DNA of 64,000 nucleotides, taken from Myxococcaceae bacterium (GTDB taxonomy: Bacteria; Myxococcota_A; Polyangia; Polyangiales; Ga0077539). Location of the stretch: NCBI GenBank assembly GCA_004297725.1, contig SCUS01000102.1, positions 1-64,000 on the forward strand, written 5' to 3'. A program made the position numbers and the translations under genes. The notes beneath the pieces were generated by a model. The model was given only the letters and a program-made list of their open reading frames with translations, did no database searches and was not told where the DNA came from. Below are positions 18,076 through 25,716 of the stretch, one piece after another; the first letter of the stretch is position 1; the number at the start of each line of letters is the position of its first letter.

Positions 18076-19047
18076 TCAACGAGCGTCGGGAGGGCTCGGA
18101 CGGGCGTGCCGTAGCAGCGCGAGCAGCCCACCGACCGCCGGGAACACCAGCCCCAGGGCGAAGCTGCTGACCGACGCGGCGACGGCCACCTCGGCGGCGA
18201 CGCCCGCCTGCGTGTAGACCATCGAGAAGACCGCCTCGCGCTGGCCGACGCCCGCGGGGGTGATCGGGACGAAGGTCAGCAGCACCGCGGCGGGGCTCAC
18301 GGCGATCACGGTTCGAAGGGGGGAGGCGGGCGCCAGCGCGCGCACCACGACGGCGAGGGAGAGCACCGCGGCCGACTGGGTGGCGAGCGAGAGCAGCAGC
18401 CCGAGGGCGAGGTCGCCCGGTCGCGTCGGGGGGGTGAGCGCGCCCAGGCGCGGGCCGAGGAGGGGCAGGGTCGCGAGCCGTCGCGCGAGCGCCGAGGAGC
18501 GCATCGCGGCGAGGGAGAGGGCGAGCAGCCCGAGCGAGGCGACGAGGCCCAGGAGCGTCGCGGGAGCGAGCCAGCGGGGCGTGGCAGGCGAGAGACCGAA
18601 GGCGGCGAGGGCGACCACGAAGAGGCCCGCGAGCCCGCCGAGGCGCTCGAACCAGATCCCGGCGAGGGCGTTGCCGAGGCCGCCGACGGTGTGGCGGACC
18701 GCGTCGCTGCGGGCGAGGTCGCCCATGAGGCCACCGGGGAGGAGGTTCCAGAAGGTCGAGCGGAGCACCAGGGAGAGGCTCGCGAGCGTGCTCGGAGGGG
18801 TGGCGCCCCAGGCGCGGAGGAGCAGCGCCCAGCGCGTGGTGAAGAAGAAGATCGAGAGGGTCGACCAGGCGAGGGAGTGCGCCGCCGAGAGCGGTGGCAG
18901 CGAGCCCAGGTGGGCGAGGACGCGGGAGGCGTCCACCCGGCGGGCGAGCCACACGATCGGGACCAGCACCAGCGCGGCCCTCAGCGCGGGGAGGGCGCGT
19001 CGAAGGGTCGGGCCTATGATTGGCTCCGCGCGCCGCAGCTCGCGCAC
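18076..19047 (-). CDS. YbhN/AglD-type integral membrane protein (UPF0104 family)
   Basis: 323 residues with about eight hydrophobic segments. It resembles the membrane part of lysylphosphatidylglycerol synthase, a family often called putative flippases. Family-like segments are RSTFWNLLPGG near residue 95 and LTFVPITPAGVGQREA near 260; the latter is the strongest family hallmark. The substrate is unknown. GTG at 19047 overlaps the preceding gene by 34 nt, which implies translational coupling; a later start would remove the first helix. dnaK follows after 100 nt but probably has its own promoter. Confidence 0.8.
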   Translation of the reverse strand: MRELRRAEPIIGPTLRRALPALRAALVLVPIVWLARRVDASRVLAHLGSLPPLSAAHSLAWSTLSIFFFTTRWALLLRAWGATPPSTLASLSLVLRSTFWNLLPGGLMGDLARSDAVRHTVGGLGNALAGIWFERLGGLAGLFVVALAAFGLSPATPRWLAPATLLGLVASLGLLALSLAAMRSSALARRLATLPLLGPRLGALTPPTRPGDLALGLLLSLATQSAAVLSLAVVVRALAPASPLRTVIAVSPAAVLLTFVPITPAGVGQREAVFSMVYTQAGVAAEVAVAASVSSFALGLVFPAVGGLLALLRHARPSPPDAR

Positions 19048-19550
19048 TGCACCTCGTAGGCGGGCATCGGGTTGCGGCAGAACTCGCAGAGCTTCTGCCC
19101 GGGCAGCGTGCTCGGGTTGAGCATCGAGAGCAGCGGCCCCTGCGCGTCGGACGCGCCCGGGGGGAAGCCGATGGTGACGCCCGAGAGGGAGCCGCGGGGG
19201 AGGCCCATCAGCGCCTGCAGCAGCCCGGCGACCTGCTGGCCGCTGGTGTAATCGATGGGGCTGTTCATCGGGGTGTTGAGCCCGAGGCGCAGCGCGATGA
19301 TCACCCCGTCGTCCATCACCTCGACGGGCAGCTTCACCGCCGTGACCGGAATCTGCGGCGCCGCCCAGACGTAGGCGTGCGTGGCCACGCCGACCCCGCG
19401 CGCGATCACGCGACAGGCCTCGCGAGCCTGGTCCTCGGGGGCGAGCGCGGTGCGCAAGACGCCCTCCACCGAGGCCTTCATGGCCGGGCCGAAGTCTGGA
19501 TTGAAGCGGAGGATCACATCTACGACCCGCGCGGGCTGCCAGTTGCTCAT
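19014..19550 (-). CDS. Unknown protein with C-terminal zinc ribbon
   Basis: 178 residues, not recognised. The body (1-150) shows no transmembrane segment and has a hydrophobic, beta-rich look with a PVEVMDDGVIIALRLGL strand. The last 25 residues hold CEFC and CASC, a small zinc ribbon. ATG at 19550 is preferred over the in-frame start at 19589, since a TAGAAC box lies only 10 nt upstream and would give a very short leader. It overlaps the membrane protein gene downstream by 34 nt, so the two may act together. Confidence 0.7.
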   Translation of the reverse strand: MSNWQPARVVDVILRFNPDFGPAMKASVEGVLRTALAPEDQAREACRVIARGVGVATHAYVWAAPQIPVTAVKLPVEVMDDGVIIALRLGLNTPMNSPIDYTSGQQVAGLLQALMGLPRGSLSGVTIGFPPGASDAQGPLLSMLNPSTLPGQKLCEFCRNPMPAYEVQCASCGARSQS

Positions 19551-19681
19551 AGGGGTCGATGTTCTACCAGCGACCGCGGCCGTGAACACCAGCGCTTCCC
19601 GATCCGCCGGGGTGCACCGACGCTCGCTCGCACGCTATGCTGCGTGACGACGCAGGTCGCGACGCGATGGAAGGGAGCAGC

Positions 19682-20053
19682 GTGAGCATGAACTCGAATG
19701 AGCCGAAGGACGGGTCCGAGCGCCGGGAGCGCGCCGTCGCCGAGGGCACTGAACTCCGGGAGCGCGCCGTCGAGCACGCACGCAAGGTCGGCGATGCCCT
19801 GGGCTTGAAGGAGGCGCCCGTGTCCCCCGATGCCCCGCCGCCCTATCCCGCGCCGCCGGTCCCGGCCCCGCCCTATCCCCCTCGCAGGACGTTGAAGGAG
19901 ACGCTCCCGTCCACGCCCCGCGCCATCGCACGGCAGGCCGCCGAGTCCCCTTCGCTCGAGCCCGACGCCCCGGAGCCCGCGCCCGTCACCCAGGCGACGG
20001 AGCCCGCCGCCGCCGCCGCGAGCCCCGCACCCGGTCCCGCCACGGAGCGCTGA
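19682..20053 (+). CDS. Small proline/alanine-rich hypothetical protein
   Basis: About 123 residues of low complexity. A charged helical start (ERRERAVAEGTELRERAVEHARK) is followed by a Pro/Ala-rich stretch with PPPYPAPPVPAPPYPP. Third codon positions are almost all G/C, as in real genes here. AAGGGAG lies 4 nt before GTG 19682 and 10 nt before ATG 19688, so the start is uncertain. No domain is recognised; it could be a linker-like or envelope-associated protein, but no signal sequence is visible. Confidence 0.55.
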   Translation: MSMNSNEPKDGSERRERAVAEGTELRERAVEHARKVGDALGLKEAPVSPDAPPPYPAPPVPAPPYPPRRTLKETLPSTPRAIARQAAESPSLEPDAPEPAPVTQATEPAAAAASPAPGPATER

Positions 20054-20079
20054 CCGACCGTACACCCGGTACGATCGGT
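20053..20079. terminator. Perfect-stem hairpin between convergent genes
   Basis: ACCGA-C-CGTAC / GTACG-A-TCGGT forms an 11-position stem with one C-A mismatch and the loop ACCCG. It fills most of the 33-nt gap between two convergent stops. There is no T run on either strand. Confidence 0.55.
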
Positions 20080-20086
20080 CCCCCGT

Positions 20087-21325
20087 TCAGGGGCCTACCG
20101 GCCCCGGGATCGGCACCATCCCCGGTCGCCCGGGAGGCAGCGCGACCGCCTGGCGCTCGGGCATCGCCGCCAGCGTCACCTCCACCGTCGACACCGCCCC
20201 CTGCCGCACCAGCTCGACCCGCGATCGGTGCCCGATGCCCGCCGAGGAGGCGAGCCACGGGAGCTGCGTGGCGTCGGTGACGTCCTGCCCGTCGAAGCGG
20301 CGGATGACGTCCCCGGAGCGGATGTCCGCCGCCGCCGCGGGGCTGCCCGGCTCGACGTCCTGCACCAGCGCCCCGCGAGAGTCGGGCAGGTGCATCCAGT
20401 CGACCATGTTCTCCCGCACCGGGGCGATGGACACCCCGAGCCACGAGCGCATCACCCGCCCGTACTGCCGAAGCTGCGGCACCACCACGCGCGCCATGTT
20501 GATCGGGATCGCGAAGCCCACGCCCTGCGCCTCGCGGTGCACGGCCACGTTGATGCCGACGACCTCGCCGGACAGGTTGAGCAGCGGCCCGCCCGAGTTG
20601 CCCGGGTTGATGCTCGCGTCGGTCTGCAGCAGGTTGCCGAAGCTGTCGTCGCTGAGGTGCACCTCGCGGCCGGTGCGCCCGATGGCGCTCACGATGCCCG
20701 CGGTGACGGTCTGCGAGAGCCCGTAGGGGTTGCCCATCGCCATCACCCAGTCGCCGACCGAGAGCCGGTCGCTGTCGCCGAGCCGCACCGGGTGCAGCGC
20801 CACGCCGGGGGCCTTCATGCGCAGCAGCGCCACGTCGAGGCGCTCGTCGCGGCCGAGCACCTCCGCGGGGAAGCGCCGGCCGTCGTCGAGCTGCACCTCG
20901 ATGAACGCCGCGCCCTGGATCACGTGGTTGTTGGTGAGGATCTCGCCGTTGTCCGCGATGAGGAAGCCGGTGCCTCGGCCCAGGGCCATGCGCTCCTGGG
21001 TGCCGTTGAAACCCCACTGCATCGAGCTGACCTCACGGATGGCCGCGAACACGCTGACCACCGAGGTGCGCACCTCGCGCACGATGGGCGCGAAGGAGGT
21101 CGGCGAGCCTGGCAGCGGCCCTCCCTGGGGGGCGGCCGAGGGGGCCGGGGCGTCGGGCGTCGCGGCGGGGCTCAAGGGCTGTGCGGCGCGAGGCGCGGGG
21201 GCCGGGGCCGGGGCAGCGATGGGGGTCATGTTGGGGAGCTCGCGACCTCGACAGGCCGCGAGGGGGCTCAGGAGAGCCAGGGCGACGCCCCACGGAACCA
21301 GGGAGGCGCGGCGGGAGAAAGGCAT
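20087..21325 (-). CDS. HtrA/DegP-type serine protease, predicted lipoprotein
   Basis: A periplasmic quality-control protease of the trypsin fold, 412 residues. The signal ends LAAC with Cys25 as lipid site, followed by a Pro/Ala linker (31-77). The triad is His134 (TNNHV), Asp164 (LDVALLRM) and Ser244 (GNSGGPL). One PDZ domain follows (about 285-390, SWLGVSIAPV, GSPAAAADIRSGDVI). The single PDZ makes it DegS-like in layout, but lipid anchoring replaces a membrane helix. It starts 3 nt after the DUF1844 gene and is last in a minus-strand operon. Confidence 0.93.
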   Translation of the reverse strand: MPFSRRASLVPWGVALALLSPLAACRGRELPNMTPIAAPAPAPAPRAAQPLSPAATPDAPAPSAAPQGGPLPGSPTSFAPIVREVRTSVVSVFAAIREVSSMQWGFNGTQERMALGRGTGFLIADNGEILTNNHVIQGAAFIEVQLDDGRRFPAEVLGRDERLDVALLRMKAPGVALHPVRLGDSDRLSVGDWVMAMGNPYGLSQTVTAGIVSAIGRTGREVHLSDDSFGNLLQTDASINPGNSGGPLLNLSGEVVGINVAVHREAQGVGFAIPINMARVVVPQLRQYGRVMRSWLGVSIAPVRENMVDWMHLPDSRGALVQDVEPGSPAAAADIRSGDVIRRFDGQDVTDATQLPWLASSAGIGHRSRVELVRQGAVSTVEVTLAAMPERQAVALPPGRPGMVPIPGPVGP

Positions 21326-21328
21326 CAG

Positions 21329-21658
21329 TTACCTCGCGGTACGCTCAGCGATCTTGATGAACCGCATCCTCAGGTCATAGACCACCTGGTGGAGCAGACG
21401 CTCCTCCTCGCCGGTCAGGTTGCCCCGGGTCTTCTCCTGGAGCATCGCGACGAGGTCGATGTGGTGCCGGGCCAGCGGGAGGTTGAGCTCGCCCTTGCGA
21501 CCCTCCGGACCTTCGACCTCGCCAAGATGCATCAGCGTGGCCGATGCCATCGAGAGGATGAAGGTGTTGAAGTCGATGGGCGGCATCGGATCGCCCACCT
21601 CGGGGAGGTGGGGATCGTCCGCGTTGGTGGGGGCGTCGGCGTCGTTCTCGTTGGACAT
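21329..21658 (-). CDS. DUF1844 family protein
   Basis: 109 residues. The centre has the DUF1844 pattern: DFNTFILSMASATLMHLGEV, then LARHHIDLVAMLQEKTRGNLT and EEERLLHQVVYDLRMRFI. The family is widespread in Myxococcota and related phyla and its function is unknown. The first 30 residues are acidic and disordered. ATG at 21658 is chosen; a start at 21676 adds six residues and has no better ribosome site. It is 3 nt ahead of the HtrA gene, so the two are probably co-translated. Confidence 0.85.
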   Translation of the reverse strand: MSNENDADAPTNADDPHLPEVGDPMPPIDFNTFILSMASATLMHLGEVEGPEGRKGELNLPLARHHIDLVAMLQEKTRGNLTGEEERLLHQVVYDLRMRFIKIAERTAR

Positions 21659-21715
21659 GGTCGAGGGCGGTAACACGAGCGGCGGTGAGCGTTCAACGCC
21701 GCGCCGTGTGATCGC

Positions 21716-21937
21716 TCAACCCTCGACGTCGTCGGTCTCTTCCTCGTCGTCGTCGATGTCGTCGACCAGCTCGTCTTCGCCGAGGCGTGCGGTGACGGAC
21801 TCGGCGTTGTCCGCGGTGTCACCGAGCTCGCGCAGGAAGGTGTCGTACTCCTCGCGGGTCACGATGCCCTTGCGGATGTTGCGCTCAACGACGCGGCGGT
21901 CGAGGAGCATGTCTCGGGGCGTGGAATCCTTGCGCAT
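21716..21937 (-). CDS. Small acidic hypothetical protein
   Basis: 73 residues, not recognised. A basic first half (RKDSTPRDMLLDRRVVERNIRKG) is followed by a strongly acidic tail (DELVDDIDDDEEETDDVEG). It may be helical and bind a protein or nucleic acid partner, but this is only inference. ATG at 21937 has GGAGG about 9 nt upstream; the in-frame codon at 21955 is a TTG. It sits in the middle of a minus-strand operon, 54 nt after the 550-aa gene and 57 nt before the DUF1844 gene. Confidence 0.7.
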   Translation of the reverse strand: MRKDSTPRDMLLDRRVVERNIRKGIVTREEYDTFLRELGDTADNAESVTARLGEDELVDDIDDDEEETDDVEG

Positions 21938-21991
21938 GTCGGGGTGTGCCTCCAACGGAAGCCGTAGGGGGGCCCTACGGGGCGGCGGACG

Positions 21992-23644
21992 CTACGAGCG
22001 GGGAGGGAGCGCGTCAAGGGCGCGTGCGACGACGGGGGCGACCCCGAGGAGGTGCAGGCGGAGGAGTTCGCCCGCGCGCTCCTTGTCGAGCGGCACGCCC
22101 CGCATCTCCGGGCGCTCGGAGGCGCTGGTCACCGCGAGCTGAAGGTGCGCGCCGAAGGCCTCGCAGTCTGCGACGAGCGCGTCGAGGGTGTGGTCGTCGA
22201 CGAAGTCCACGTCCGAGAGGGCCGTGAGGGCGTGCGTGAACCGGTCGCGGTGGGGATACAGGGTCTCGTAAGCGAGCGCCTGACCGAGCTCCCGGTAGTG
22301 CCGGAGGTACTCCGCGATGAACTCGTGCGTGGGCCCCGCGGACCAGCGCTCGCAGGACGCCTGGCGCGCCTTGCGGGCCTTGGCGGCGAAGGCGCGGGTG
22401 ATGAGCGCGAAGATCCACGCCCACTGCCGACCCTGCGAGGTGGCGCCGCGGCGCGCCCCGGGGTCGCCCACCGCGCGCTCGGGGTCGCTGCCGGGGCGGA
22501 ACACCTCCACCATGCGCAGGATGCCGTGCTGCAGCGTCTCGACGAGCTGGCTGGAGGCCTCGAGGAAGCCCGCCAGCGCGGCCGCCTCGGTCGCCGGCGT
22601 GCCGCAGGGGGCGATCACCCGCTCGAGGGTGCGCCGCACCGCGGCGCGGAGGGAGAGCGCCGCCGCGGTCATCGCCGCCCGGGTGCGGCCGAGCTGCTCG
22701 CTGTCCGCGGTGAGGGCGTCGAAGCGGGCGCGGACGTCCGTCGCGGCCAGCCGCAGCAGCTCGCGCTCCAGGGTGTCGGCGAGCATTGCCCCGGCGCGGT
22801 CGCGCAGCACGTCGACGAGGGCGTCGGACTCCGCCCGGAGCACCGGGAGGAAGACGTAGGCCCGCGAGGCGCTCGACGGGTCTGCGGCGGCGGCGGCCAT
22901 CATCTGCACCACGCGCAGCAGTCGGAAGTGCGAGAGGAAGGTGAGCGAGGCGAGCCGGTGGGCGGTGTCGGTCTCGCAGAGCTGCAGGCACTCCAGCACC
23001 TCGGGCGATCGGATGCGGTCGAACTCGGGTCGGAACTCCAGCAGCGTGAGGGGATTGAAGCAGGTGTTGCGCTCGACCTCCCGGCGGAGCGTCGCGAGCG
23101 CCGCGAAGAACGACCGGTGGGACAGCCGATCGACCCTCGCCAGCGATTGCAGCAGCTCTCGCGCGACCCCGACGGCGGAGCGCAGCGCGGCCAGCGACTC
23201 GACCGGCGTCTGCGTCGGGGACTCGCGCCATGCCTCGGTGCGTGAGGTCTCGCTGAAGCCCACCGGGAGCCGCCGGGGGAGCGCGCCGTGGAGCTGCCCG
23301 GCGCCGAGCAGCCGGCCCGCGAGCGAGTACGCGCGAGAGAGCGCCGCGAGCGCGACGCCGACGTGCGGGCGGAAGTCCCGGTCTCGCAGCGGAGGCAAGC
23401 CCGGCCGCGTGGGCTGCAGCCGCGGGTCGGCCCAGAGGACGATGCCCTTCAGGGTCACCTCGAGCTCCAGCAGCACGTCTTCCTTGCGCTCCAGCGAGAG
23501 CGCGGCGAGCCAGGTCTCGCGGGCGACGCTCTGGTCTCGCTGCATTCCGCGGGAGTCGCGGAGCAGGTCGGCGTGGGGGTCGCGGAGCCTTCGCGGCGCC
23601 AGGTCGGAGCGGCCGGTGATGGAAGCGCGCGTCCCTTGGGTCAT
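21992..23644 (-). CDS. Unknown 550-aa alpha-helical protein coupled to ruvB
   Basis: Not recognised. It has 550 residues, is rich in Ala, Arg and Leu, and is predicted largely helical without signal or membrane segments. Notable stretches are NTCFNPLTLLEFRPEFDR near 165 and EFIAEYLRHYRELGQALAYE near 445; no catalytic motif stands out. Its ATG overlaps the ruvB stop (ATGA), so it is very likely translated together with ruvB. A frame extending further upstream would overlap the whole of ruvB's end and is rejected. Its role could be tied to recombination, but this rests on position only. Confidence 0.8.
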   Translation of the reverse strand: MTQGTRASITGRSDLAPRRLRDPHADLLRDSRGMQRDQSVARETWLAALSLERKEDVLLELEVTLKGIVLWADPRLQPTRPGLPPLRDRDFRPHVGVALAALSRAYSLAGRLLGAGQLHGALPRRLPVGFSETSRTEAWRESPTQTPVESLAALRSAVGVARELLQSLARVDRLSHRSFFAALATLRREVERNTCFNPLTLLEFRPEFDRIRSPEVLECLQLCETDTAHRLASLTFLSHFRLLRVVQMMAAAAADPSSASRAYVFLPVLRAESDALVDVLRDRAGAMLADTLERELLRLAATDVRARFDALTADSEQLGRTRAAMTAAALSLRAAVRRTLERVIAPCGTPATEAAALAGFLEASSQLVETLQHGILRMVEVFRPGSDPERAVGDPGARRGATSQGRQWAWIFALITRAFAAKARKARQASCERWSAGPTHEFIAEYLRHYRELGQALAYETLYPHRDRFTHALTALSDVDFVDDHTLDALVADCEAFGAHLQLAVTSASERPEMRGVPLDKERAGELLRLHLLGVAPVVARALDALPPRS

Positions 23645-24723
23645 TCGAAGAGCGTACCCTGAGGCGCGGTCGAAGCGGTGGGCGGTTCGACCCCGAGGTG
23701 CTCGTAGGCGCGCCGCGTCGCCACCCGGCCTCGGGGCGTGCGGGCCAGCAGGCCCTCCCGCAGCAGGAAGGGCTCGTGCACGTCTTCGAGGGTGTCGCGC
23801 GGCTCGGCCATCGCCGCGGCCAGCGTCTCGATGCCCGTCGGGCCGCCGTCGTAGAAGTCCATCAGGATGCGCAGCAGCCGCCGGTCCATCTCGTCGAGGC
23901 CGCGGTGGTCGACGCCCATGCGGTCGAGGGCCCGGCGGGCGGTGGCGAGGTCGATCTCCGGCAGGTCGGCGACCTCGGCGAAATCCCACGCCCTGCGGAG
24001 CAGCCGGTTGGCGATGCGGGGCGTGCCCCGGGCGCGGCGCGCGATCTCCATGGCGGCCTCCGGGGCGATGGCCGTCCCCAGGAGCCGGGCGCTGCGCCGC
24101 ACGATGAGGCAGAGCTGGTCGGGGGTGTAGAAGTCGAGGCGCATCACGATGCCGAAGCGCGACTGGAGCGGGCCCGTGAGGAGCCCGGTGCGGGTCGTGG
24201 CGCCGACGAGGGTGAAGGGGTTGAGGTTGAGCGGGATCGACGAGGCGTGGGCGCCGTCACCGGTCACCAGGTCGATCTTGAAGTCCTCCATCGCGGGGTA
24301 GAGGTTCTCCTCGACGATGGGCGTGAGCCGGTGGATCTCGTCGATGAAGAGCACGTCGCGCGACTCGAGCCGGGTGAGCATGCCGGCGAGGGCGCCCTTG
24401 TGCTCGATGGCGGGGCCGCTGGTCGTGTGCGCCTGCACCCCGAGCTCGTGCGCGAGGATCATCGCCAGGGTGGTCTTGCCGAGCCCCGGGGGGCCGGAGA
24501 TGAGCACGTGGTCGAGCGGGCGGTTGCGCTTGCGGGCGGCGGCCACGAAGACCTTGAGGTTCTCCCGCTCGTCGTCCTGGCCGATGTACTCGTCGAGGGT
24601 CTTCGGGCGCAGCGCGAAGTCGAGCCGGGTGTCGTCGTCGGAGGTGACCGTCCCCGAGGTCACCGCGGCCTCCATGGGCTCTGGGGAGGGGGCGCTGGTC
24701 GGAGGCTTCTTGCGGGGGGCCAT
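23641..24723 (-). CDS. ruvB: Holliday junction branch migration helicase RuvB
   Basis: RuvB is the hexameric AAA+ motor that drives branch migration with RuvA. It has 360 residues including an extended N-terminal tail of about 40. LRPKTLDEYIGQD starts the AAA+ core; Walker A is GPPGLGKTT, Walker B LFIDEIHRL, sensor 1 lies in VGATTRTGLL, and the winged-helix end has GLDEMDRRLL and PRGRVATRRAYEHLG. ATG at 24723 is chosen over an upstream frame without homology. ruvA and ruvC are not adjacent. It sits 69 nt after a prenyltransferase gene and overlaps the unknown 550-aa gene. Confidence 0.97.
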   Translation of the reverse strand: MAPRKKPPTSAPSPEPMEAAVTSGTVTSDDDTRLDFALRPKTLDEYIGQDDERENLKVFVAAARKRNRPLDHVLISGPPGLGKTTLAMILAHELGVQAHTTSGPAIEHKGALAGMLTRLESRDVLFIDEIHRLTPIVEENLYPAMEDFKIDLVTGDGAHASSIPLNLNPFTLVGATTRTGLLTGPLQSRFGIVMRLDFYTPDQLCLIVRRSARLLGTAIAPEAAMEIARRARGTPRIANRLLRRAWDFAEVADLPEIDLATARRALDRMGVDHRGLDEMDRRLLRILMDFYDGGPTGIETLAAAMAEPRDTLEDVHEPFLLREGLLARTPRGRVATRRAYEHLGVEPPTASTAPQGTLFE

Positions 24724-24792
24724 GGCGAGGCGGAGTGTACCCGATCGCCCGCCCCCGCCAATCGGCGGCGCGGGAGGCCGTGACATAGCCTG

Positions 24793-25680
24793 TCAGCCGG
24801 TGGGGCGGAGCTGGTAGATGATGGTGACCACCAGGACGGCCCAGCCGAGCACGGTCACCACGAAGGGGACGTCGCGGAGCATGGCGTCGGTGGGGGACTC
24901 GCCATCGCGCGACCGGAGCAGCTTCACGAAGCGGGTCATGGCGACGAGCACGAAGGCGGTGGTGATCCAGAGGTAGCGGCGGGCGAAGACGAGCTGCGGC
25001 GGGGGGTCGAGGGTCCACGCCAGGTAGACGCCGACGGTGAGGAGCGCGAAGGTCCAGAGCACGGCGCGGAGGGCGACGGGGCTGTACGCGCGCAGGCTGC
25101 TGCGGGCCTTGGCCTCGTGGACCTCGAGCTCGTGGGCGCGCTTGCCGAAGCCCAGGAAGAGCGCGAGAAAGCCGGTGCTCAGCAGCAGGTAGAGCGAGGG
25201 GTGCACCGGGTGCGCGGGGGTCGAGACGGCGTAGGATCCGGCGACCACGCGGAGCACGAAGCCCGCGGCGATGCAGGCCACGTCGAGGTACGCCACTTGT
25301 TTGAGACGCAGCGAGTACGCGAGGTTGAGGGCGAGGTAGGCGAGGGCGGAGCCACCCACGGCGGGGTCGATGGCGAAGGCGCCCGCGAGGGCGACCACGA
25401 TCAGGAACACCGAGGCGCCGCGGGCGACCGGGATCGAGACGTCGCCCGAGGCGACCGGCCTCAGCCGCTTGGTCGGGTGGCGCCGGTCTTCTTCGACGTC
25501 CACCAGGTCGTTGATGGTGTAGACCGCCCCGGAGAGCATCGAGAACGCCGCGACGGCGGCCAGCGCGCGCAGCAGGACCGGTTCATGGAAGAGATTCTTC
25601 GCAAAGACCACGGGCGCCAGAACGAAGAGGTTCTTCACCCACTGTTTGGGTCTCATCGACCTGATCAGTCCAAGGATCAT
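24793..25680 (-). CDS. UbiA-family prenyltransferase, decaprenyl-phosphate phosphoribosyltransferase-like
   Basis: A membrane enzyme of the UbiA fold, 295 residues with about eight or nine helices. The N-terminus RPKQWVKNLFVLAPVVFA and the first Asp motif NDLVDVEEDRRHPTKRLRP match the subfamily that makes decaprenylphosphoryl-5-phosphoribose, a polyprenyl sugar carrier. The exact product is inferred. ATG at 25680 fits the family and has a TAGTGT box 14 nt upstream; an ATG at 25710 would add ten residues. It is the first gene of a minus-strand run and lies 36 nt from a divergent large gene. Confidence 0.83.
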   Translation of the reverse strand: MILGLIRSMRPKQWVKNLFVLAPVVFAKNLFHEPVLLRALAAVAAFSMLSGAVYTINDLVDVEEDRRHPTKRLRPVASGDVSIPVARGASVFLIVVALAGAFAIDPAVGGSALAYLALNLAYSLRLKQVAYLDVACIAAGFVLRVVAGSYAVSTPAHPVHPSLYLLLSTGFLALFLGFGKRAHELEVHEAKARSSLRAYSPVALRAVLWTFALLTVGVYLAWTLDPPPQLVFARRYLWITTAFVLVAMTRFVKLLRSRDGESPTDAMLRDVPFVVTVLGWAVLVVTIIYQLRPTG

Positions 25681-25716
25681 GTAAGGGTCGGCGGACACTA
25701 CCCGCGGCATCCCCGT

